A DNA stretch of 9,986 nucleotides from the NCBI GenBank assembly GCA_009774655.1, contig VSOD01000121.1:1-9986 (forward strand), given 5' to 3'. The DNA comes from Lachnospiraceae bacterium. GTDB taxonomy: Bacteria; Bacillota_A; Clostridia; Lachnospirales; Lachnospiraceae. Positions 1 to 5,881 of this stretch are shown piece by piece (position 1 is the first letter of the stretch; each line of letters opens with the position of its first letter). The position numbers and the translations under genes were made by a program. The notes under the pieces were generated by a model. That model was not told where the DNA came from and ran no database searches. It saw only the letters and a list, made by a program, of their open reading frames with translations.

Positions 1-1
1 A

Positions 2-46
2 ATAGGATGCGCTGCGGGTACAGTAAAAAGCGGCGCCATTCTGTAA
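2..46 (+). CDS. possible 3' end of an upstream gene (partial)
   Basis: Frame 2 is open from the window edge to a TAA at 44-46 and reads IGCAAGTVKSGAIL. The Gly/Ala-rich composition looks like a genuine protein C-terminus, and the stop lies 47 bases before the next start, a normal gene spacing. With only 14 residues no family can be named, and the other two frames are open or closed by chance over similar lengths. The upstream sequence would settle it. Confidence 0.3.
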   Translation: MGCAAGTVKSGAIL

Positions 47-93
47 AGGCATGGATATTCAGGATATAAAACTTAAGAGAGAAGGGGTAACAG

Positions 94-1284
94 ATGGAAA
101 GAAAAGTAGGAACTGTATCGAGAGGCATTCGCTGTCCGATTATCAGAGAGGGAGACGATCTTGTCAAAATTGTTACAGGCAGTGTTTTAGAGGCGGCTGC
201 GGCAGAGGGTTTTGCCATTCGCGACAGGGACGTGATCGCGGTGACCGAGTCCGTGGTGGCGAGGGCGCAGGGCAATTATGCTTCCATAGAGGCCATCGCA
301 CAGGATGTGAAGGAGAAGCTGGGCGGAGAGACCATCGGAGTTATCTTCCCGATCCTGTCCAGGAATCGTTTTGCGATCTGCCTGCGCGGTATTGCGAAGG
401 GTGCGAAGAAGGTAGTGCTGATGCTCAGCTATCCCAGCGATGAAGTTGGCAATGAGCTGGTTACCTTTGATCAGCTGGATGCGGCGGGGATCAACCCTTA
501 CAGCGACGTGCTGACACTGGAGAAGTACAGAGAGCTTTTTGGAGAGAATAAACATCCTTTTACGGGAGTGAATTATGTGTCCTATTACGGCGACGTGATC
601 AGAGAAGCGGGAGCGGAGGCGGAGATCATCTTTGCCAATGACTGCCGCAGCATTCTGGCTTATACGAAGAATGTGTTAAACTGCGATATCCACACGAGAG
701 CGCGCACGAAGAGACTGCTGCTGGCAGCAGGTGCGGAGCGTGTCATGGGTATGGATGATATTTTGACAAGACCGGTGAACGGCAGCGGCTGTAATGAGAA
801 GTACGGCCTGCTTGGCTCCAACAAGTCCACGGAGGACACGATCAAGCTGTTCCCGAGAGAGTGTACGGATCTGGTGCTGGATATCCAGAAAGAAATGCTG
901 GACAAAACCGGCAAACATGTGGAAGTGATGGTGTACGGCGACGGCGCTTTCAAGGATCCTGTAGGCAAGATCTGGGAGCTGGCAGACCCTTGTGTATCAC
1001 CGGCCAGCACACCCGGCCTGGAGGGCACGCCCAACGAGCTGAAGCTGAAATATCTGGCGGACAACGATTTCAAGGACCTGTCCGGCGAAGCGCTTAAGGA
1101 AGCGATCTCCAACCGCATCCGCGAGAAGAAGGACAATCTGGTAGGCGATATGGTATCGCAGGGTACGACACCGAGAAAGCTGACCGATCTGATCGGTTCT
1201 CTGTGCGACCTGACCAGCGGTTCCGGCGACAAGGGTACGCCTGTCATTCTGATCCAGGGATATTTTGATAATTACGTAAGCTGA
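94..1284 (+). CDS. CofE-like coenzyme F420-0:L-glutamate ligase family protein
   Basis: This is a 396-residue soluble protein related to the F420-0:gamma-glutamyl ligase family (CofE/FbiB N-domain, Pfam F420_ligase). In archaea and actinobacteria that enzyme uses GTP to add L-glutamate to F420-0. The family-like N-terminal block is visible: IREGDDLVKIV (17-27), then DRDVIAVTESVVARAQGNY (44-62). Further glycine/acid-rich segments follow, such as NGSGCNEKYGLLGSNKS (229-245) and YGDGAFKDPVGKIWELADP (281-299). It is longer than the roughly 250-residue archaeal enzymes, as are other clostridial homologues as I recall them. The start is set by GAAGGGG at 81-87, six bases ahead. The gene ends before a strong terminator and is probably transcribed alone or with an upstream gene. 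No other F420 gene is present, so the true substrate is unknown; amide-bond formation with glutamate or another amino acid is inferred only from family membership. Confidence 0.82.
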   Translation: MERKVGTVSRGIRCPIIREGDDLVKIVTGSVLEAAAAEGFAIRDRDVIAVTESVVARAQGNYASIEAIAQDVKEKLGGETIGVIFPILSRNRFAICLRGIAKGAKKVVLMLSYPSDEVGNELVTFDQLDAAGINPYSDVLTLEKYRELFGENKHPFTGVNYVSYYGDVIREAGAEAEIIFANDCRSILAYTKNVLNCDIHTRARTKRLLLAAGAERVMGMDDILTRPVNGSGCNEKYGLLGSNKSTEDTIKLFPRECTDLVLDIQKEMLDKTGKHVEVMVYGDGAFKDPVGKIWELADPCVSPASTPGLEGTPNELKLKYLADNDFKDLSGEALKEAISNRIREKKDNLVGDMVSQGTTPRKLTDLIGSLCDLTSGSGDKGTPVILIQGYFDNYVS

Positions 1285-1436
1285 GGTTTTATCTGCAGAT
1301 GCTGTTACTGTGAGCAGTTGGAAGCTGTTGCCAGTAATTAAGTTGAGGGCATTATTTTCTGCCGGTGTCCGGCGTGGGATTTTTGATGAGTGCTGACTCA
1401 ATAGAATATGTTTTACATGTTTGACGAAAGAATAAG

Positions 1437-1469
1437 ACCCGCTGTGCCTGCATGACACAGCGGGTTTTT
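1437..1469 (+). terminator. intrinsic terminator after the CofE-like gene
   Basis: CCCGCTGTG (1438-1446) pairs perfectly with CACAGCGGG (1456-1464) around a 9-base loop, and TTTTT follows directly at 1465-1469. A1437-T1465 can extend the 9-bp G+C-rich stem. It lies 153 bases after the CofE-like stop codon and ahead of the DUF554 gene, so the two are likely separate transcription units. Confidence 0.9.
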
Positions 1470-1525
1470 ATGATGGATGAGACCTGATGATGGCAAACTA
1501 TGGGTAAAAGGCGAAAAAAGTAAGA

Positions 1526-1536
1526 AAGGTAAGGTG
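1526..1536 (+). promoter_or_regulatory. ribosome binding site deciding the DUF554 start
   Basis: The purine-rich AAGGTAAGGTG lies 10-20 bases ahead of the ATG at 1546. It favours that start over the in-frame ATG at 1477, which has no comparable site and would add a charged 23-residue tail ahead of the first membrane helix. Confidence 0.55.
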
Positions 1537-1545
1537 TATCAAGCT

Positions 1546-2229
1546 ATGCATATATTATTGGTGAATATGAGTGCGCTGATCCTGGGCACGGTGATCGGCT
1601 GCCTGTTGAAAAAATATGTGCCGGAAAAGTTACAGGAAAATTCCATGATCTATTTTTCGATCGTCACATTGGTGCTGGGTATCCGGCTGATCGAGCGGAC
1701 AACCAGTTTCTCGGCGGTGGTCATCGCCTTCCTGATCGGCGGAACGATCGGGCATTTCCTGCGGCTGGACGATCGGGTGGCGGCTCTGCCGCAGAAGCTG
1801 GCGGGCGGTAGATCCGGGTTCGATGCGGGAACGCTGATGACCGGGTTTACCCTGTACTGCGTCAGCACATCGGGTATTCTGGGAGCCATGGATCTGGGAC
1901 TGTCGGGGGACACTACCCTGTTGATGATCAAGGCGGTGATGGACCTTCCGGCGGCGGTGTTCTTTGCGGCGGCGGGGGCGGGATGGATGCAGCTTCTGAT
2001 CGCTGTTCCGCTGGGGATCGTACTGTTTGGCTTTTACTTTTTATCGAAGATACTGATGCCTTATGTGACGCCGGAGATGATCAGTGATTTCTCCTCCTGC
2101 GGCGGAATGATCCTGATCGTCAACGCGCTGCGGATGACGAAGCTGAAGAATCCGCCAGTGCTGGATCTGGTGCCTGCGCTGGCGCTGATCTTCCCGGTTT
2201 CGTGGCTGTGGCTGACCTATATGGGCTGA
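1546..2229 (+). CDS. DUF554 family membrane protein (YdfK/YqgA-like)
   Basis: A 227-residue integral membrane protein of the DUF554 family, within the usual length for that family. It has roughly seven or eight hydrophobic segments, near residues 1-20, 35-49, 56-73, 95-113, 125-147, 150-171, 186-197 and 206-224. Family-like features are the N-terminal VNMSALILGTVIGCLLKKYVPE (6-27), the glycine-rich IGGTIGH (64-70), and the C-terminal SSCGGMILIVNALRMTKLK (183-201) followed by VLDLVPALALIF (205-216). The biochemical role of DUF554 proteins is not established; a transporter-like function is often suggested but nothing here identifies a substrate. The gene follows the terminator at 1437-1469 and precedes a region of dense inverted repeats, so it seems monocistronic. 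An alternative longer form would begin at 1477, but an added hydrophilic N-terminus is unlike the family. Confidence 0.9.
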   Translation: MHILLVNMSALILGTVIGCLLKKYVPEKLQENSMIYFSIVTLVLGIRLIERTTSFSAVVIAFLIGGTIGHFLRLDDRVAALPQKLAGGRSGFDAGTLMTGFTLYCVSTSGILGAMDLGLSGDTTLLMIKAVMDLPAAVFFAAAGAGWMQLLIAVPLGIVLFGFYFLSKILMPYVTPEMISDFSSCGGMILIVNALRMTKLKNPPVLDLVPALALIFPVSWLWLTYMG

Positions 2230-2270
2230 GTATCCAGCCCGTTCCAGGCCGCCTGTGGCGGGGCAGATTC

Positions 2271-2361
2271 CTTTGGCAAAATTTACGTATTCTCACGCAC
2301 TTTGCCAAAGCAAAGTGCAGTTGCAGTAAATGCAAAGTGCCGGGCTGAACTGTTGCCCGGC
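2271..2361. repeat. cluster of overlapping, competing inverted repeats
   Basis: CTTTGGCAAA (2271-2280) is perfectly inverted as TTTGCCAAAG (2301-2310). Overlapping it, GCACTTTGC (2297-2305) pairs with GCAAAGTGC (2310-2318) across a CAAA loop. A second identical GCAAAGTGC lies at 2332-2340. GCCGGGC (2339-2345) then pairs with GCCCGGC (2355-2361). Several of these hairpins cannot form together. None is followed by a T-run, so they are poor classical terminators in either direction, yet this is the only candidate 3' structure for the DUF554 transcript. It could act as a 3' end processing element, a protein-binding site or an attenuator for the downstream kinase operon. Confidence 0.7.
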
Positions 2362-2385
2362 TGTGTTCAGAATGTCCAAAACAAC

Positions 2386-2414
2386 TTGCCTGTCAAAAGA
2401 CTATGTGCTATATT
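2386..2414 (+). promoter_or_regulatory. candidate sigma-A promoter for the kinase-TetR operon
   Basis: TTGCCT (2386-2391) and TATATT (2409-2414) are separated by 17 bases, close to the TTGACA/TATAAT consensus. An alternative -10, TATAAT at 2417-2422, exists but lacks a well-spaced -35. The stretch is markedly A+T-rich against G+C-rich surroundings. Transcription would begin about 30 bases ahead of the ATG at 2455. An inverted repeat (2409-2425) overlaps the -10 box. Confidence 0.45.
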
Positions 2415-2439
2415 TATATAATATATGGCAAGGTTTTAC

Positions 2440-2446
2440 GGAAGGA
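2440..2446 (+). promoter_or_regulatory. ribosome binding site deciding the kinase start
   Basis: GGAAGGA ends eight bases ahead of the ATG at 2455. The in-frame ATG at 2425 has only an A/T-rich stretch ahead of it and lies close to the predicted promoter, so the start at 2455 is preferred. Confidence 0.7.
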
Positions 2447-2454
2447 AATCACTG

Positions 2455-5022
2455 ATGGATAACAACGAAAAGAAGCATGTCAAAATAGGAGCGACGAGAT
2501 TTCTGATGGGAAGTTTCGTCTTGCTTATCTGTTTCAGTGTGGGTGTTTTTGCTTTTCTGGGCAGCTATATGAGCCGGGAAAGTGAAAGGACGATAGACGA
2601 TCTGGGCAATATGTATATGAGCAGCATGGGAGAGCGGATCAGCAAGCATTTTGAGACCATTATCAATCTGCGCCTCAGCCAGGCGGAAGCGGTAGTGACC
2701 GTGGTTTCCTCGGAAGGCGGGGATATGGGGCAGATTTATGACGAGTTGATTTACAGGACGGAGGTCAGAGACTTCGCGTCCCTTGCGTTGTGTGCGGAAT
2801 CGGGAGAAATGGAGATTCTGTACGGAGAAGGGGCGACGCTGATTGATCCGGATTCTTTCTTAAAATCGCTCAGAAAGGGCGAGCGTAAGGTGGCGGTGGC
2901 TGCCGACGATTCCGGAGAGCAGATTGTGCTGTTCGGTGTCTATGCGCATTATCCGATGAGCAACGGCGAAGAGAGCATTGCGGCGGTGATGGGCGTGCCG
3001 GCACAGTATATCAATGACGAGCTGGCGCTGGAGAGAGAAGATATCGAGATGTATGCGCATATCATCAGGGAAGACGGCACTTTTGTTATTCCGGACAAGG
3101 ATATAGAGTATGCGGATTATCAGGGTTATGTACGTGCTCTGTATGCGGATGACACGGAAGCTGTCGATCTGTATATTGAAGATCTGTTGAAGACGCTTAA
3201 GGAGGGCAGGGACTATTTTGCCATTCTGGAGTTCGGCGGCGAGAGACAGCAGGTGATCACGGTGGCGCTGCCCAATTCAGAATGGAATCTGGTCATTGTA
3301 CTGCCTTTTGGCGTTCTGAATGAATCGGTGCAATCGCTCAATGAGGAGAGGACGATAGCCACACTGCTGGCATGCGGTGCGATCCTGCTGATGCTTCTTT
3401 TGATCTTCTTCCAGTATTACAGAATAAGCATACGACAGATCAATGAATTGAACGAGGCCCGTAAGACAGCGGAAGAAGCGACGAAGGCCAAGAGCGAATT
3501 CCTGTCTAATATGAGTCACGATATCCGGACGCCGATGAATGCGATCGTAGGTATGACGGCCATCGCGACGACACATATAGATGATAGAGACCAGGTACAG
3601 AACTGCTTGAAGAAGATTGCCCTTTCCGGCAAACATCTGCTGGGCCTGATCAACGATGTGCTGGATATGGCCAAGATCGAGAGCGGTAAGATGACGCTGA
3701 CAGTGGATATGGTCTCTTTAAGAGAAGTCATCGAGGCGGTCGTTGGCATTGTTCAGCCGCAGGTAAAAGGCAAAAACCAGAGCTTTGAAGTGCATATAGA
3801 TCATATTCTCTGTGAAGACGTATACTGCGACAGTGTCCGTCTGAATCAGGTGCTTTTGAATCTTCTTTCGAATTCCGTCAAGTATACGCAGGAAGGCGGC
3901 TGTATCAGACTGACTCTGTACGAGGAAGAGTCGCCGCAGGGAGAAGATTATGTCCGGACGCATATTCTTGTGAAGGATAACGGCATAGGAATGTCGCCTG
4001 AGTTTATGGCCAAGATCTTCGATTCCTATTCGCGGGCCGACAGCAAGCGGGTGCACAAGACAGAGGGCGCCGGGCTTGGTATGGCTATCACGAAGTATAT
4101 CATAGATGTCATGGGCGGCATGATCGAAGTGGAAAGCGAGCTGGGCAGAGGTTCTCAGTTCCATGTGACGCTTGACCTTGAGCGGGCGACCGTGAAAGAG
4201 GTTGATATGGTGCTTCCGGCATGGAAGATGCTGGTGGTGGATGACGACGAGACTTTGTGCCGCATGGCGGTGGATGCACTGGAATCCATCGGTATCCAGG
4301 CGGATTGGACTCTGAGCGGAGAGAAAGCATTGCGGCTGGTGCATGAGCATCATGCGAAGAGAGACGATTACCAGATCATCCTTCTGGACTGGAAGCTGCC
4401 GGGTATGGACGGGATTCAGCTTGCCAGGGAGATCAGGCGCAGCCTGGGAGACTCCGTTCCGATCATTCTGATCTCCGCTTACGACTGGAGCGACTTCGAG
4501 GCGGAGGCGCGCACGGCCGGAATCAATGGTTTCATTGCGAAACCGCTGTTTAAATCGACACTGTTCTACGGATTGAAAAAATACATGGGCGTGGACACGG
4601 ATGGAGAGGCCGAGAGGAACAATCATCCGGATCTGTCCGGTCATCGTGTCCTGGTGGCAGAGGACAACAGCTTAAACTGGGAAGTGCTGCACGAGCTTTT
4701 GTCGGATGTGGGACTGGAACTGGAATGGGCAGAGAACGGTAAGCTGTGCCTTGATAAATTTGAGCAGTCCGAGGCCGGCTATTATGAAGCGATCCTGATG
4801 GATGTCCGTATGCCGGTGATGACGGGCTATGAAGCGACGGAAAGCATCAGAGCGCTGGAAAGAGAAGATGCGCGCACAATTCCGATCATTGCCATGACGG
4901 CGGACGCTTTTTCCGAAGATATACAGCACTGTCTGGAATCCGGTATGAATGCGCATACGGCCAAACCGGTCAATATAGACGAACTTCTTATGCTTTTGAA
5001 AAGATTTATGGGTATTGAATAA
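2455..5022 (+). CDS. membrane hybrid histidine kinase with two receiver domains
   Basis: An 855-residue sensor kinase. An N-terminal helix (about 15-36) and a second helix (about 300-322) enclose a roughly 260-residue extracellular sensor of dCache-like character; its second half has an IIREDGTFVIPD motif (203-214). A short signalling helix leads to the dimerisation domain with phospho-accepting His355 in SNMSHDIRTPMN (351-362). The ATPase domain shows the N box LNQVLLNLLSNSVKYT (463-478), G1 VKDNGIGMS (506-514) and G2 EGAGLGMAI (537-545). Receiver 1 spans about 590-710 (DDD 596-598, phospho-Asp645, Ser674, Lys696). Receiver 2 spans about 729-853 (Glu736/Asp737, phospho-Asp783, Thr815, Lys837). 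There is no Hpt or DNA-binding output domain, so phosphate must pass to an unlinked partner or the receivers act in regulation of the kinase. The TetR regulator gene overlaps its stop by one base. The sensed ligand cannot be read from the sequence. Confidence 0.96.
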   Translation: MDNNEKKHVKIGATRFLMGSFVLLICFSVGVFAFLGSYMSRESERTIDDLGNMYMSSMGERISKHFETIINLRLSQAEAVVTVVSSEGGDMGQIYDELIYRTEVRDFASLALCAESGEMEILYGEGATLIDPDSFLKSLRKGERKVAVAADDSGEQIVLFGVYAHYPMSNGEESIAAVMGVPAQYINDELALEREDIEMYAHIIREDGTFVIPDKDIEYADYQGYVRALYADDTEAVDLYIEDLLKTLKEGRDYFAILEFGGERQQVITVALPNSEWNLVIVLPFGVLNESVQSLNEERTIATLLACGAILLMLLLIFFQYYRISIRQINELNEARKTAEEATKAKSEFLSNMSHDIRTPMNAIVGMTAIATTHIDDRDQVQNCLKKIALSGKHLLGLINDVLDMAKIESGKMTLTVDMVSLREVIEAVVGIVQPQVKGKNQSFEVHIDHILCEDVYCDSVRLNQVLLNLLSNSVKYTQEGGCIRLTLYEEESPQGEDYVRTHILVKDNGIGMSPEFMAKIFDSYSRADSKRVHKTEGAGLGMAITKYIIDVMGGMIEVESELGRGSQFHVTLDLERATVKEVDMVLPAWKMLVVDDDETLCRMAVDALESIGIQADWTLSGEKALRLVHEHHAKRDDYQIILLDWKLPGMDGIQLAREIRRSLGDSVPIILISAYDWSDFEAEARTAGINGFIAKPLFKSTLFYGLKKYMGVDTDGEAERNNHPDLSGHRVLVAEDNSLNWEVLHELLSDVGLELEWAENGKLCLDKFEQSEAGYYEAILMDVRMPVMTGYEATESIRALEREDARTIPIIAMTADAFSEDIQHCLESGMNAHTAKPVNIDELLMLLKRFMGIE

Positions 5023-5612
5023 TGGCGAATACTACCAAGCACGCACTGGAAGCGTCCCTTAAGAAACTGCTGCAGCACAAACAGCTGGATAAGATCACGA
5101 TTCAGGATCTGACGGCGGACTGCGGCATCAGCCGGATGTCCTTCTACTATCATTTCAAGGATATCTACGATCTGGTGGAGTGGAGCTGCATCGAGGACGG
5201 CAGGAAGGCGCTGCAGGGGAAGAAAACCTATGATACCTGGCAGGAGGGAATGCTGCAGATCTTCGAGGCAGTTACGGAGAACAGACAGTTTATCATGAAT
5301 GTATACCGGGCGGTTGAACGCAGCAAACTGGAGAGTTATCTGTATGAACTGACCTACCGGCTGATTGCCGATGTGGTGGAGGAAAAGTGTGCGGACGCGG
5401 AACTGGCGCCGGAGGATAAGAGTTTTATCGCGGAATTCTATAAATACGGGTTTGTGGGTGTTATGCTGGACTGGATCGACCGCGGGATGAAAGAAGACTA
5501 TACGGCGATCGTCGAGAAGATGAGCATTACGCTGCACGGGAATATTGCACACTCCATCCATAATTTTGAAAAGATTTCCCGGCGGGACGGTGCTGCGCCG
5601 GAACAGAATTGA
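5022..5612 (+). CDS. TetR/AcrR family regulator, DhaS-like
   Basis: A 196-residue DNA-binding regulator of normal TetR-family length. The N-terminal helix-turn-helix is clear at about 25-46: ITIQDLTADCGISRMSFYYHF. The C-terminal region resembles the TetR_C_8-type domain of DhaS-like regulators, with EFYKYGFVGVMLDWIDRGM (138-156) as a characteristic stretch; these usually bind a small ligand and often repress nearby genes. Its ATG shares one base with the kinase stop (TAATG at 5020-5024) and only a weak GGG (5010-5012) precedes it, so translation is probably coupled to that of the kinase. A strong terminator closes the operon. The ligand and target genes are unknown; autoregulation and control of the downstream oleate hydratase gene are reasonable but unproven ideas. 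It has no receiver domain, so the kinase is unlikely to phosphorylate it by the usual Asp route. Confidence 0.93.
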   Translation: MANTTKHALEASLKKLLQHKQLDKITIQDLTADCGISRMSFYYHFKDIYDLVEWSCIEDGRKALQGKKTYDTWQEGMLQIFEAVTENRQFIMNVYRAVERSKLESYLYELTYRLIADVVEEKCADAELAPEDKSFIAEFYKYGFVGVMLDWIDRGMKEDYTAIVEKMSITLHGNIAHSIHNFEKISRRDGAAPEQN

Positions 5613-5634
5613 ATTTTGAATTGTATCTTTTATC

Positions 5635-5677
5635 AAAAAAGGTGAAATGATAAAGTTTTTATCATTTCGCCTTTTTT
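5635..5677. terminator. long-stem terminator ending the kinase-TetR operon
   Basis: The arms at 5635-5654 and 5658-5677 pair over 20 positions, with one T-G wobble, around a 3-base loop. The stem begins with AAAAAAGG and ends with CCTTTTTT, so it carries a T-run on both strands and could work in either direction. It starts 22 bases after the TetR stop. Confidence 0.93.
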
Positions 5678-5738
5678 GTAAGTTGGATTTCTTTTTGCCG
5701 GTGTGTAAGATGGTTCCTAAGAAGAACAGAACCTGCGG

Positions 5739-5767
5739 CATAACCTTATGATCCCAAGACAGGATAA
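5739..5767. promoter_or_regulatory. candidate operator-like repeats ahead of oleate hydratase
   Basis: CATAACCTTATG (5739-5750) is a perfect 5-2-5 inverted repeat. It overlaps a looser one in which TTATGATCC (5746-5754) faces GGATAA (5762-5767). They lie in the 204-base leader between the terminator at 5635-5677 and the oleate hydratase start, where a regulator site would be expected. No convincing promoter accompanies them; TTGGAT (5683-5688) with TAAGAT (5706-5711) at 17-base spacing is the best but weak. The rest of the leader shows only short hairpins such as GCC-GAAA-GGC near 5812. Confidence 0.25.
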
Positions 5768-5881
5768 CGATGGAGCGATGGTCGTATCGGAAAGGAACCG
5801 CGACGGCGCAGGCCGAAAGGCAAAAGGCCGCAGAGATTTTGAAAATTCTTAAAAACAGATCAGGAAAGGCGGTATCAGATT

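Noticed and set aside
42..70. Possible promoter ahead of the CofE-like gene (TGTAAA, 17 bases, TATAAA)
   Set aside because: The -35 box matches only three of six positions, and an upstream gene may read through.
1361..1380. GCCGG-TGT-CCGGC hairpin before a T-run
   Set aside because: Six bases separate the short stem from the T-run, and a much better terminator follows at 1437-1469.
1477..1545. Upstream in-frame start for the DUF554 protein
   Set aside because: It would add 23 hydrophilic residues before the first membrane helix and lacks a ribosome site; ATG 1546 fits the family better.
3718..4644. 308-codon frame on the - strand
   Set aside because: It lies wholly inside the kinase gene and shows no domain features, while the + frame has intact kinase and receiver motifs.
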